A stretch of 64,000 nucleotides of DNA from Nemania diffusa (GCA_038501195.1 JBBPUQ010000006.1:2666001-2730000), one strand, 5' to 3'; positions 48,301-62,736 are shown, counted from the first letter of the stretch. The notes: generated by a model not told the origin, from the letters alone. A program made the numbers and translations.

Positions 48301-49964
48301 TCCGGTGCGGTGAGTAAAAGAATGAATTGAACTCGGTTAAGCAGAGTGTAGATCGTGGCATTGCTGACCTACAACAGAAGCGAGAACGGGGCAGATTCGT
48401 AATACTTGGATGCAGCTACCTCTCGTTGACTGGGACAGTTCAGCTGCTCCGCGGTCCCCCCAAGAAATCCCAACGAATTGTGTATCGCTATACATGTGTA
48501 AAGCCACAATCCGATACACTCGGAGAGTCCGCGGCTGCCATGCTGAAGGGGAATCTTGAATCCACATTGAGGCCGAGTGATGTAGGACAAGCGATTACCT
48601 ACCATGTCCACTGATTGTGAAAGGAGGTCGTGTCCTCCTAAACAAAGAAAAAGGAGCGGAGTCGATATTGAAGCAGTGCGAACACACCATCTGTATGGTG
48701 CTGCGAGTACACTGTAAGAGTAGTAGGCTCTAGTCGCCAGCAGCTTCGTTGGTTTTTCCTTGACGTCCCGTGTATAGCTACATCTCTTTGATATGCAATA
48801 CTCCAGTTGACCACGAAGGCCTCTCAGCGTTTTCTTTTCTTTTCTTTTTTAAGTTACTTAAAAGGTAAAACAAAGATCTTTCCCGGACTTGAGCTCCCTA
48901 GCTAAAACTTAGGGTTCTATCGAGCTTTACTGTGGAAGTCCCTGTGAGGTCCTCAGCTATGGTCAAGTCCCTATAGTTCGGTTAATGCATGTATAGATGA
49001 GTAAGTTGCCCAGCCTGCCTACTCACACAGCCCCCTTTAATATTCGACGGCCCTTGCTACTCAATGTAGGTCTCATAATTCTTATAAGAATATTCTCGAG
49101 TAAGAGATCTCACATGTAGTAGAAAAATCAATGATATAATAGGGCGTCATTCTGCACTAGAAGCCTCTTCTTCGCGCAGTATGAAAAGATACACTTTAGA
49201 TCTACTAGCTAGCTTTCGCATGCGTTCTCAGCATATCGACTCTGTAGGCTGGTAATTATATATTCACAATTGTGACATGGAAACAACGATTTTACACTAA
49301 AATATTAATTGCATAGTGTCATCTATCTAGTTGACTCGGTCGCATTTAGTCTCTCTTCTCAGTGTCAATACAGTACAATCTTCGTATAAGCTATTATGTC
49401 TGGTTTATGAACATGACTAATAGTCATAAAAGTATTATAAGACTGTGTATGAATATGTGCCACATTATGACTAATAGTTAACAATGAAAAATTTGAACTT
49501 CACTCTATGGTTTCTTGTCACCCTTGCGTACGTAGATCAGACCTAGAATTAGCTCAGCTGGCGCTCAAGATGACCAATCAGAGAGGCGCTAGCGATCTGA
49601 TAAACCGAGTCGTTCGGCGGATCTAAATCTCGGCATTAACGGAGGTTGAATAATAGTATACAGCAGTAGTCAAAGGCATAAGTAATTAGTATTGGTACTG
49701 GAGAGTACATAGGCCAAATAATGGTCCGCGACGGAAGCCGACCGGGACGCTCGGGTTTAGCTTATCAGATCCGAGTCGTCATCTCATCTCAGATATTTTA
49801 GATGGTATATATGTCCAAGATCTCAGTATGAAATCAGAAGGGAGCTAGCTACGGTTAATTCGGATGAATATTCTGGATACATATCAAAATCACGGTTGAT
49901 ACCTACCTCTAAATAAATCAACCCTTCGTAATATCTCATCAATCTACACTGAGCCGAAGTAAAG

Positions 49965-50265
49965 ATGGCCGCTAGCTTGAAGAATATTATTGTCATTGGA
50001 GGGTCGTATGTCGGCGTGGTCAGTGAACCCCAATGTTTATACTTTCCGCCGTTTGCTAAGCTTCCAGATACACTCACTCATACTAACAATATTATTTTAA
50101 GTCCACCACACAGGGTCTTGCCAATCTCATACCAGCGACACATCGAGTAAGAACTAATAGAACCATGCTTGTTACACTTCGATAATGCAGTACGGTATTT
50201 AATAACGAAATGCGCAGGTTCTCCTAATTGAGCCGCATAGCCATTTCCATTATCTATTTGCCTTT
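49965..50265 (+). pseudogene. 5' fragment of a FAD-dependent pyridine nucleotide-disulfide oxidoreductase (AMID-like), truncated
   Basis: Three exons, 49965-50018, 50114-50146 and 50218-50265, give 45 residues: MAASLKNIIVIGGSYVGV, then GLANLIPATHR, then VLLIEPHSHFHYLFAF. This is the amino-terminal Rossmann fold (GGSYVG dinucleotide-binding loop), then the THRVLLIEPHSHFHxLFAFPR segment typical of fungal AIF/AMID-like oxidoreductases. Introns of 95 and 71 nt have GT..AG ends, and a third donor (GTGAGT) starts at 50266. No further exon, such as the expected PRFA continuation, is found in the next 250 bp, after which the AT-rich block begins. About 350 further residues are missing. Either the gene was broken at this border or a large insertion separates its halves. 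Confidence 0.8.
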
Positions 50266-50530
50266 GTGAGTGATATAGCACACTCATAAATATCTACGAA
50301 TTCAATGTTTAAGTATCTGGTATAAGACTAATATAAAAATGGACGAAAACAGCCGCGATTCGCCATCTTACCTACACATGAACATAAGGCTTTTATCCCA
50401 TACACAGGCACTTTCGCCTCGGCGCCCAACCCAGACCGACACCATGTCGTGAGGGCGCGAGTGTCTGCTCTGCAACAAGACTGCGTCCTTGCGTCCCTGG
50501 AGGCTTGATTTTCCATTTTTGGCAGTGTTT
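50266..50530. other. Border sequence between truncated oxidoreductase and right AT block
   Basis: About 265 bp, with a locally GC-rich part (50340-50515) that does not continue the oxidoreductase. It may belong to whatever element created the breakpoint. No gene is assigned. Confidence 0.4.
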
Positions 50531-50552
50531 TAGCTCTAAAAACATGTTACAG

Positions 50553-50704
50553 AAGTCTGTTGCGAGAGTCTGTTTTTATAAAAAATTTTAAACAGAAATC
50601 TGTTGCAAAAGTTTATCTTATTATAAAAAGTCTGTTTTATTATAAAAAGTTTGTTTTATTATAAAAAGTCTATTTTATTATAAAAAGTTTGTTTTATTAT
50701 AAAG
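50553..50704. repeat. Border repeats: diverged ~24-bp pair and 19-bp tandem array
   Basis: ACAGAAGTCTGTTGCGAGAG (from 50553) recurs as ACAGAAATCTGTTGCAAAAG (from 50592), differing by G-to-A changes. It is followed by about four copies of a 19-bp unit, TCTGTTTTATTATAAAAAG (about 50631-50704), whose copies also differ only by transitions (TCTG/TTTG/TCTA). Confidence 0.8.
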
Positions 50705-52920
50705 CTATTTTAAGTTTTAAATAATATTTAAAACTAAATTTATTGTTTAATATTTTTATTTCTTTAATATATAGTTTTATATTTAAAAATTTTAATCGAA
50801 CTAAAGTTGTTTTAAAAAAAACTTAAGCTTTTTTTTATATTAAAAAAGTTCTTTTTTATATTAAGCTTTTTTTTTATTTATATATTTAGTTTATATATAT
50901 AGTTTGTTATTTTATTAATAAAATAATTAATATTTAATTAATATTTTAGTTGATTTATATTAAAGTTATATATTAGCTAAATTTAATAATAATATATATA
51001 TATTGCTTTTTTAATTTTTGCTACTATATTTATAAAAAATTTTAAAATATTATATTTTATTAACTAATATATTTTATTAAAAGCTATTTTTAAATTAAAT
51101 AAAATAAAAGTTTTATAAAAATATTAAGTTATAAACTAAAATATATTAAATTTTATAAATATAAGCTTTATATATATATTAAGTATTATATTATTGTTTT
51201 TTAATTTAAAAAAATTAGTTTTTACAAATAGAAATAACTATTTACTAGCTTATTTATTTATTTCAAATAATTTAATAGCTTTATTAAATTTTATATTTTT
51301 AATAAATATTAAAACTAATAGTTTATTTATTAAAAAGTTATATAAATTAATTATTATTTAAATAGCTGTTATTTTTTTATTAGTTAATTTATAGTAAATA
51401 ATATTATTAAAACTAATAATATTAATTATTTATATATTAAAAGTTTTTTAAATATTTTATTGATTTATAGCTTTAAATATAATTTAATAATATATTTAAA
51501 TGTTAAATAATATTGCAACAAAAAAATAGTTTAAATTATAATATATTATTTGATTTTATAATATATTAAAAAAATTATATAATTTTAACTAAATTAAGTA
51601 TTAAAATTATAAACTAGTTATATTAAATAAAATAAATAATTTAATTATTTTTATTTTTTTATTTTTAATTTTATATTTTTTTTTTATAATAATATAATAT
51701 ATTTTATTATAAAACTTGTTTATTTATTATTTAAAAATGTTATATTTGCTTTTTTATAGTTTTTTATTTAATATTAAATTTTATAAATAAAATATTTATA
51801 TTTAAAAGTTTTTAATATTGTTTTAATATTATATTATTTTTTAAAATATTTTTATAATTGTTTTAGTTAAATTTTTTGTTTGATTTAATATATTAGTAAT
51901 TTTTATAATAAATAAAAAATATATTTTGCTATTTTTTAACAAGTTTATAATTTTAAAAAAAATAAAAATTATTATTTTTATAGTTTAAATATTTTAAATT
52001 TAAAAAATATAAGTTTAAAATATTAAATATTTTTAGTTTTAATAGTTTATTTTTAATAAAAAAATAAATATATTTTTATTAAAATAACAAATAAACAATT
52101 AAAAAATTTTTATATTATTAATAATAATATATTAAAACTAATAAAAAATATATTTAATAAATATTAAATAAAAAAATAATAATAATATTAAATTTAATAA
52201 GCTATTATATTAAAGTTAATATTAAAAAAATAAATATTTAAAGTTGTAACTAAAATTAAATACTAAAACTATTAAAAAAATAGTAAAAGTTTTAAAACTT
52301 AATATAATTAAATAGATTTAAAAATATATTAAATAAATTAATAGATTTTTTAGCTTTAATAAAACTATTTTATTATAATAAAATAAAATATATTTATATA
52401 TTAAAAATTATTTGTTATATATTTTAATTTTTATATTTTGTTAAAATTGCTTTGTTTATATATTATAAAAATAATAAAAATTATTATAAAAAACTTACAA
52501 AATATTGTAAGCATTAAAAAATGTATATATTTAGTTTAATATAAGTTTATTAATAATAATTATAAACTATAATTTATTGTTTTATTAAAAAAAAAGTTTA
52601 CTTTTTTTTAAGCTTTTATATAATATAAATATAAAGTTTTAAATTAATATAGCTATATATAAAATAGTACTTTTTTATTAATATTATTTATATTTATTTT
52701 AAATAATTTAAATAATTAAATAGTTTAATAATATAACTAATTAATATTAAATAAAAATTTATATAAAACTATTTAAAAACAATTGTTTTAAAAATATTAA
52801 AAGTATTGTTAATAAATTATATAATTAATTTTTAATTTAAAAGCTTTTTTTTAAAATAAATACTTTAATATATAAAAAAAATAAATTTTAAAAGTTAATA
52901 AATAAAAATTTTAATATAAA

Positions 52921-53240
52921 AATTAGTTTGAAGTTAAAAAAAAAGTTAAATTTAAATTTAAAAATAAAGATTAGTTTAAATTTAAATATAAAGTAAGTTT
53001 TGCTTTTAATAAAAAAAATTAATTTAAATTTAAAAGCGAAAATTAATTTAAACTTAAAAAAAAAGTTAAATTTAAATTTAAAAATAAAAATCAATTTAAA
53101 TTTAAATATAAAATAAGTTTTATTTTTAGTAAAAAAAATTAGTTTAAATTTAAAAGCAAAAATTAATTTAAATTTAAGTATAAAATAAGTTTTAATTTTA
53201 ATAAAAAGAACTAGTTTAAATTAAAAAATAAAAATCAGTT
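52921..53240. repeat. 120-bp tandem repeat
   Basis: 52921-53040 and 53041-53160 align without gaps at a 120-bp period. A partial third copy follows to about 53240. Nested TTTAAATTTAAA words occur inside. The array produces a spurious Phe/Lys-rich open frame on the minus strand (52888-53094). Confidence 0.85.
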
Positions 53241-56200
53241 TTAATTTGAAAAAAAATTGCTGCAAAAATATTTAGTTTAAATTTAAAAAATAAAACGAAA
53301 ATAATATTTATATACAAAAATACTTTTAAAAGAAAAAAAAATAACTTTAGTAAATTTTTTTATTAGTAATAGCTTTAGAAGTTTTTAATATAACTTTAAA
53401 AAAAATATTATAAGTACAGCTTTATTTTTATAATTTTATAACTTTAAAAATATATATATATTATTATAAAGCTTACTTTTTATATAAATATTATTAATAG
53501 TTTAATTTATATAGCTATAAAAACTAATAAAATTTAATTAATTAAAACATTATATAAAGTTAATATTTAAAACTTTTATATTTTTATTTTATTTAAAAAT
53601 TAAGCTTAAATATATAATATTTAAATCGTTTTTATTTATATAGCATTAGTTATATTATAATAACAAAATATAAAAATATATATTTTAAATAATAAAAAAA
53701 ATAATATTAGCTTAAGTATTTTTTTTATATAATTTTAACTAAGTTTAAAAAAATTATATTTATTTTTTAAACTTTTTTAATATTAAAACTAAAGCTTAAA
53801 TATTAAAATTATTTATATTTAAATAAAATTTATTTAATAATAAAAAATTTAAATATAAACTTATAAAAATATAAAAATTTTAATTTAAAATATATTTTAT
53901 ATAATAAATATTTAAAATTTTTTATTTTTTAAATTTTATAAAAATAAAATTTAAAGTTAAAACAATTGAACTTTTAATATTTACTAAAAATTAATTATAT
54001 AGTAATAATAAAAAATTTAAATATATATTTTTAGCAATAAAAAAGTTATATATAATAGTTTAAAACTTTAAAATAAATAAATTTTTAAAAATATTATATT
54101 TAATAATTAAAGTTGTTAGCTTTATAATAAAAGCTGTTTTTTTTTATAATTTAAAGTTTAAACAAAAAAAAATATTTTAATATTTTTAAAATAATTAGCT
54201 TTAAATTATACAATTTAATACAATAATTTTGTTATTTTTTTATTAATTAAATTTATATTATTTAAATTTTTAGTTTAAATTTAATATTTAAAAATAGTTT
54301 TAATAAAATTAGTTTTAAAAATATTATTAATTATTTAGTTTATATTGCTTAAATAATTTTATAAAATAATAATATAACAGTTATTATTTGCTATATTAAA
54401 AGCAATTAAACTATTTATTATATTAATTTAAAAATATTATAAAACTTACAATTTATATATAATATATTTTATTTTAAAAATTTTAACTATTTTACTATTA
54501 ATTAATAAGCTTTTTTTGATATTTTTTAATTTAATTTATATTTAGTTTTTTTTAAAAAAAATTTTAAAAATAAACTTAAACAAAGCTATTATTTTAACAA
54601 ATATTTAAAAAATATAAAAGATTTGCACTAATAAATAATAAATAATTATATTATATTTTAAATTAAAAATATAATAATTAATTAAAATAAAAAAAAAAAA
54701 GCAAAAAAAAATAAATAACAAAAAAACAGCTTTTATAATAAATTATATATATTATATTTATAAATATATTTTAAATATTTATATATTATTTTTATTTATA
54801 TATTAAAACAGCTATATATATTAAATATAACATTTAAATATTATAACATTTTATAATATTTTAAAAGTTTTTTATTATATTTAATATATTATTTTTAAAT
54901 AGCTATATATATTAAACAGCTATATATATTAAATAGAAACAATATTTTTATTATTAAATAAAAAACTTAAATATTGTTAAACTATATATTTTTTTATATT
55001 TTATTAATGCTTAATTTTTTATATTATATTTAATATATTATATAAAATATTTATTAGCTTTTAATTATTTATACCGATTTTTTAAAAATTTAATTTATTT
55101 TTAAACAAAGTTTTTTTTTTTATTATAAAAGCTTTTGTTTATTTATTACATTTAATTTATACTATAGCAACATTTTTATATATATTAAATATATAATTTA
55201 TTATACTATAAATTAAAAACTAAATAGTTATATTATTAATATTAATAATTTAATTTTAAAGTTTAAGCTATTAAAATAAACAACTAAATATTAAAAAGCT
55301 ATTAAAAATAATAAATTTAATAAAATAGCAAATATAATTTTTAAAAATTAAATTTAATAAAATATAAATAAAGCTATAGTTAACTATAAACTTTATAGTT
55401 TTTAGTTTAAAATTAATTTTTTATAAAAATATAACAATTTTATTATTAAAGTTTATAAAAATTAATAAAAGCAGCTTATTTAAAACAAAATTTATTAATT
55501 TACTTTTTAGTTTTAATATTTAATTTATAGTTATTAATATAAATATATTAATATATTTATATTTAAACTAAATTTAGCTAATAATATAATAGCAAATGTT
55601 TTTATTGCATTATATTTTAAATAATTAATTAGTTTTTTTTATAATTATATTTAAAGCAGTAATTTTTTTATATTAAATATTAAATAAATATTAAAAGTAA
55701 ATATAACTAGTTTTTAAAACAAATTAAATAGTTTTTGCTATTTTTTAATAGTTATTTCTAATATAAAAAAATATAAAGTTTAAAACAGTTATATAAGCCG
55801 ATTATAAAACATTTATAAAAAAAGCTAAATTATTACAAAAAAAAAAAAGTACTAGCAATTAATATATATTATTATTATAAAAAAAGCTTAAAAATATAAC
55901 ATTTAAATATAGTTTTTTATTTACTATAAAATTTAATATAATTTAATATATTAAATTAAATAAATATATTTATATAATTATATAATAACTAATTAAATAA
56001 ACACTAAAAAAAAAAAAAAACTTTAAAATTTAACTAAGTTATATTATAAAAAAAGTTTAATATTATAATTAAAAAATTAATATTATAACTAAAAATTAAT
56101 ATATTTTATTTTACTAAATTAATGTTATATTTAAAGTTTTATAATTAATATTTATATAATTTATTTATTAGATTTTTTTGTTAAATTTATTTGTTAATTA

Positions 56201-58524
56201 ATATTTTTAATTTGTTAAAAATAATAAGTAAATATTTTAAAAAAATATAATAAACAAAATATAAATATAAAAAATAAACAAAATAAAAAAAAAATATATA
56301 TATAATATAAAAAATTTTATTAACTATTATATTATTTATTATTAAAATAATTTAATATTAATTATATATTAAGTTTTTATAAATATATATTTATAACTAC
56401 TAGTTTATAATTTATTATTAAAAATATAAAGTTATAATTTAATAAAAAAAACAAATATTGCATTTATAGCTACTAAAAAATTTAATATAATATATATATT
56501 TTATAAAATATATATATTTTTGCTACAATTAATATAACAGTTTATTATATTTTTTTTTTTATTTAATTTTTTATTTAAAATTAAAGTTTAATATTTATTT
56601 TTTTTTATATAATATTTAGTTATATTTATTTTTAAATTAAAAAAATATTAAAATAGTAATTATATTATTTAGTAAATTTATATTTATTATTAATACTTTA
56701 TTTATTATAAAACAAAAATATATATTTTTATAAGCTTTATAAATTATTTTTGTAAAAGTTTTTTGCTACAATTTAAAATAAAAATATAAGTTTATATTTA
56801 AGTTTTAAACTAATAAAATAATATCGTTATAAATATAGCAAAAATAAACTTTTATTATAAAATATACTATATTAATAAAAGTTATAATAAATATATTAGA
56901 ATTGAATATTTATTATTAAAAATTAGCTATTACAAATAATTTAAAATAAATATAACAATAGTAACAACTAAAATAATAATTAAACTAAAAGTAAATAAAT
57001 ATATTGTAATAACTAATAAAATAATAGTAATAATATTGTAGTAAAATAAAAATAAAATAATATTTTTATTAAAATAGCAATAAAAAAACTTATAATTTTA
57101 AAATAACAATAAAAAAAATAATATAAATAGTTTATATTTTTAAATATATTTTAATTAAACTAATAATAAAAATATATAATATAATTTTAAAATTAAATCA
57201 AAAACTTTTTTACTAAAATTATAAAATTAAATTAAAAAGTTTTTTTAATTTAATATAATATATAAAAACTATTTTATTTTTTAAAACTATTGTTTTATTA
57301 TTTTATATTTTTTTTAATATTTATAATATTTAAATATTAAACTAGTTTTTTTAATTTTTTATTTTTAGCATTTTTTTATATAAACTGCTATTAATAATAC
57401 TAGCTATAAATATTAAATATATATTTAATACTATAGCATTTTAATAAATTAATTTATTTTAAATATTAGCTTTTAATAAGTAAATTTTGTATTTTTAATT
57501 AGCTAAATTATTATTGATTTAGTTTTTTTGATTTATTAACTATTATAGCTTTTTAAAAAAGTATATTTTATTTTAAACAGTAGCTTTAAATTAATTGCTT
57601 TTATTTTACAGTATAACTAAAAATAAAAATATAAATTAATTGTTTATAAAGCTAAGTATTATAAATTAAAAAATATATATTGTTTTTATAACTATTTTAA
57701 ATATTTTTTTAAATTTATTATTATTTTAATATAGCTAAAACTAAACTTTTATTTAATTAAGTTATATTATTTTATATTTATTTTATATTATTTTAGTTTT
57801 AATTACTTTTTTTTAAATAAACTAACTTAGTTTAAAATAAAAGTTATTTTTTATTTTAATAGCAACTATATAGCAATATTTATTGCTACAACTTAGTTTA
57901 TATATTTAAAACAGTAGTTAGTTTATAAGCTATATTTTAATAGATTATATTTAAGTTTTAATAAAAGCTAGCTAAACTAATTTTTTAATTTTATATTTTA
58001 AACTAAACTAAATTTTAATAGTAACTAAAATAAAAAACTGTTTATATATTATTTATAGTATTATTTATTAGTTTTAATATAGTAATAAAATAAAAAATAG
58101 TTGTTAAAGCTTACTTATATTAAAAGAATTAAAAAAATATATTATTATAACAAAGTTCTGCAGTAAAATTTTTTAATAAAATTGAATCTTAAATAAAGAT
58201 TTAAAAAACAAACTATTTAGCAGCTAAAATAAATATTTATAAAATATAAAAAAAACTAAACAATTATTACAAAAAAAAATAAGCAATTATTTTGTTTATA
58301 TAAATTATTTTATTTTTATTTAATAATAATAATATAAATATTTTAAATTAATAATATTTTAAATATTTTATAAAATATAATTTATATTTTTATATATATA
58401 AATATTTAAAACTGTTTAGTATTAAAAAATAATATAGTTTTTATAGTAATAATATAGTTTATTAAATAATATTTAACTAGTTAAACTAAAAGTTTGCAAT
58501 ATTATAAATAAACTATAAAGCTAT

Positions 58525-59180
58525 TTTAATTAGCTAAATCAAAATATTTTATAATTTATTTACAACTTTTTTTTTATATTATAATATTATAAAATGTTAT
58601 TTTTTTAAACTTTCTGTTTAATTTTTTCTAAATTTTTTTAACTTTTTAGTTATATGTTAGTTTTATATTAATATATTAAATATTAAAACAGCATTTTAGC
58701 TAGTTAAACTAAAACACTTTATAATTTATTTACAACTTTTTTGTTATATTATAATAACTATAAAATAATATTTTTTTAAACTTTTTATTTAGTTTTTTTT
58801 TAGTTTATTTAACTTTTTAAAAACTAAAGTAGTTTTATATATATAATTATATATTAGTTTTATATTAATATATTAAGCATTAAAACAACTAATAAAAATT
58901 TATATTTAAAAGCTTATAAGTGTTACTTTATATTAAAATATATATATAGTTATATATTGGTTTTATATTAATATATTAAGTACTAAAACAGCTAACGAAG
59001 CTTTATATATAAGCTAGTAAAAACTAATATTTAGAAGCTTATAAATATTGCTTTGTTTTATATTAGAATATATATACAGTTGTACATTAGTTTTATATTA
59101 ACATATTAAATACTAGAACAGCTAATAAAGTCTTATATATAAGCTAATAAAAACTAATATCTAAAAGTTTATAAGTTTGT
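58525..59180. repeat. Irregular tandem repeat cluster
   Basis: A box of the form TTAGTTTTATATTAATATAT recurs near 58657, 58857, 58957 and 59087. It is followed each time by a GCATTAAAACA/TACTAAAACAGCTAA segment, and the last copies share TTTATATATAAGCTAGTAAA-type tails. An upstream segment containing TTATAATTTATTTACAACTT occurs twice (about 58550 and 58722). Probably a decayed satellite. Confidence 0.7.
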
Positions 59181-62100
59181 TGCAAAAAAAAGAAAGCGCT
59201 ATTAACTAATATATATTATTAGTAAAAATAACAGTTATTAAATTTATAGCTTATAAAATTTTAATTAAAGCTGAATTAATAAAGTAAAATAAATTAATAT
59301 ATTAAAAGTTTTTTAAATTATATAATATATTAATTAATTAAGCTATATATGTTTGAACTAAAAAAAGCAGCTTATATTTGTTACACTTGTTTTAGTACTT
59401 ATTTTTTTTTTGTAAGTTTATATAGTAAAAAATAAAAAACAAACAATAAAGCAATAGTGTTTATTTGTTTAGCTAATATAAATAGTTTTTGTTATTTAAA
59501 GCTTTATAAAAAGCAAAAAATGCTATATTGCAATTTATTATTTAAAGTTTTAACTAGTAGTAATAATATAAATTTAAATAAGTAATATGTTGCAGTATAT
59601 TTATGTTTAGCTTATTTTTTTATATAATATAGTAATAAGCTATAAGCTGTAGCTTTTTTTTTTAGTATAAAATAGCTGTAGTAAATAAGCTATAAGTTTT
59701 AACAGTTTTTTTATAATTTAAGCTGCTGCTTCAAGGTATAAAAATGTACTAACAATAAGCTAAAAAAACTAAAAACAAAAAAGCTTTAAATAATATTTAT
59801 ATTATAAGTTTTAAATAAAAGTTATTGCTAGCTTAGTTATTACTACTTTTTATATTATTTAAAACAGCTAATAAAATATATTTAGCTTGTTATTATTTTT
59901 AAAATAACTAAATAAATAATATTAAATTAGTTTTGTTATTAAATATTAAAAAAATTATTTATATTATTTAATATATTTTATATTTTATTTTTAAAGTAAA
60001 AATATTTAGTATTATAATTTAGTAATAATAAACAAAAAAAAAACATAGCAAAAAAATAGCAAGCTTTAATAAAAAAAGTTAGTTGTTTTTTAGTTGCTTT
60101 TTTTTTAGTACTAGCTATTTTTTACAACATAGTTTTTTTTTTAAAAGTATTATTACTTTTATTTATTTAGTTATATATTTTATTTTTTTTGTTTTAAACT
60201 GTTAAAATAAATATATAAATCTAAAAGTACTACAAGCTAAACTACTAATATATATATAATATAATAGTTAAAAGCACTTTTTATAGTTTAAATTTTATAA
60301 AAGCAACTAATCTGCTGCAATATATTCAAAAATAACATAAATAAAACAAATATAATAAAGCATCAACATTTATTATTTAGATATAATTACTAGCTTTAGC
60401 TTTCAAAAGCTATATTAATAAGATTTAATTATTAAATATAGTAGCAGCTAATATTAATATTAATATTAATACTTTTTTTAGTATATTTTTATTTCTGCTA
60501 AATTTTTAAGTGCTAGAAATATTTGCAATTTATATAGCAGTATTACTAGCGCTATCAGCACTTTTTTTAAATTTAAAGCAAATAATTTATATAAAAAACC
60601 CATATAATATAAATTATTTAAAAATTAAAAAGCTTTTAAAATATATCTGCTTTTAAAACATTATATTAGTATATAAAGCAGTTGTTTTTAAAAAATATTT
60701 AAACTAAATTAAAAATATTTAATAATTGTTTTAAAATAAAAAAAACTATTTAAAAAGCTATATATTTTAATTAATAATATTGTAAAAGCTAAATATATTT
60801 TATTTAAGTATATATATTGTTTAGTTTAAAAATTAGTAAACGTTTAAACTAAAAGCTTTTGCTAGCTTATTAAAATTCAAAAATTACACTTTTGCTAGCT
60901 TTAGCTATATAATAAATATTAAAATAATATATTATTTTTATTAAAGTTAATATTAATATAGCTTACAAATATACAAATATAATAACTATATAATTACTTT
61001 AATATATATAATTATATAGTTTAAAAATTAGCTGTAAACTAAAGCTTAGTTTAATATTTTTTTTGAATTTAGTTTATATTAGCAGCAAAATAACTTATAT
61101 AAATACTATAACTTGCTTTATATAAACCTGTTTTATTTTATATATAAATTAACTTTATATAATATTTATTACTAAATATATTAAAAGTATATATTATTTT
61201 TATAAACTTATAATAAAAATATTTTATTAAAATATTATTTTTATAACTTATTATATTTAATATAAATAAATTATTATATTTTTATATTTTACTGCTATTT
61301 TATTAATAGTAATTATATAGCATGTTTTATTTACTATATTTAAAGTATATATTATTTAAATATTTATTTTTAAATAAATATATAAGTTTTGCTAAATATT
61401 TTTTATTTAGTTTTTGTAGTATTAATATTTAATATTTAAAAACTAGCTTTTTTTATTATTAAAAGCTATTTAAGTAAAATTTTTCGATTTAGTTATATAA
61501 AAATAAAGCAGTTTTTATTGTTTAACTTTTGTTTGTTAGCTATATAGCTATATTAAAAGTTTTAACAAAATTGCTAGCTTATAAAGCTATATTTAAACAA
61601 AACATATTAATTATAACAAAAAAAAGAAAATAAAAAAAATATAACAAATTGTTATATTATAAAAGTTATATTTAAAAACAATTTATAGTAATAAATCTAA
61701 TTTTATTATAGTTAAATTAACAGCTATTTTATAAAATAACTTTTTATAAAAAGTTATTAAAACTTGGTTTATATAGCTATTATTTGTTAACTTAAAAAAA
61801 GTTAAATATATTATAATATATTTATTTATAATATTAAAGCAAAATTTAAAACAAAATAAATATATAAAAGTTAACAAAAAGCAAAAAAAAATAAATAAAA
61901 ACAAATAAAAATAAAAAATAATATTAATTAATTATTGCTATTAAATTTTATTATTTAATATAAATAATAATTTTTAAATATTAAAAAATTATTAGTAGTA
62001 TATATATTTAAAAATAAATATATAAATAAAACTAGTAATATAAAGCTTGATTTAGTTTTTACTTAATAAACACTTTATTATTGTAATATATAAACTGTTT

Positions 62101-62736
62101 TAATTTTTTTTGTATTTTAGCTATAATAAGCTGCAAATATTATTGCTTTTTGTAAAATTAAACAATTGTAAAAATTAAACACATTTTTTAACTTTTTTTT
62201 ATTAAAAAGTATATAATTATACTACTAAACTATTAGTTTAATATATTTATATTTTAATTAATTAAATATATTAAAACAGCTTTAGTAATAGCTTTATTTT
62301 TTTTAAAAACTATTATTTCTAACATTTTTATTACTATTATTTTTTAGTATAATTTATATATAAATAAAAATATTTTCAATAATAATTTTAACTTTTTAAT
62401 ACTATAAAAAATATATAAAACTTAATAGTAGCTAATTTTATTTTAAACTAAAAATAGCTATATTAAAACTTAAAATTTAAAACTAAAAATTTATTAAAAC
62501 TTATTAAGTAAAAAAATTAAACTAATTATATAAATAAATAAATAAAAACTTTATTAATTAACTTTTTTAACTATATTTTAATTAATTAAAAGCTTTATAA
62601 AAAACAATAACTTTTAAAACATTAAAAAATATAAATTTTTAAAAAAATAAAGTTATAAATAAATAGTTAAAAATAACTTTTTTTTTTATTATTATTAATT
62701 AATAAACATATTTTAATAATTAACTATTTAATATAT

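Larger units (their letters stand above)
37572..49964. other. 12.4-kb gene-poor stretch of balanced composition
   Basis: No frame above about 160 codons, and none with a recognisable domain, signal peptide plus splice logic, or family motif. It is not RIP-like: C and G are present in all contexts. Content seen: TAGGTA/TACCTA and GTAC-rich words (38270-38470, 40295-40325), a 19-T run (44208-44226), a CACACACAC tract (43943-43956), a CCGA/CTG compound microsatellite (45349-45398), and many short frames on both strands. One exon-like fragment at 42421-42530 is noted separately. It could be decayed genes, unrecognised lineage-specific genes or noncoding RNA. Confidence 0.5.

Noticed and set aside
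49545..49625. tRNA gene, because of TTAGCTCAGCTGG (49549-49561) like an A box
   Set aside because: No T-arm or acceptor stem at the right distance; at best a relic.
50617..50704. CRISPR-like array (19-bp repeats)
   Set aside because: Units are directly adjacent without spacers, in a eukaryotic AT-rich block; an ordinary tandem repeat.
52888..53094. Phe/Lys repeat protein
   Set aside because: It is simply the translation of the AT-rich 120-bp tandem repeat.
61683..61904. 73-codon hydrophobic open frame in the right block
   Set aside because: Phe/Leu/Ile/Tyr-rich product expected from A/T-only DNA; no gene signals.
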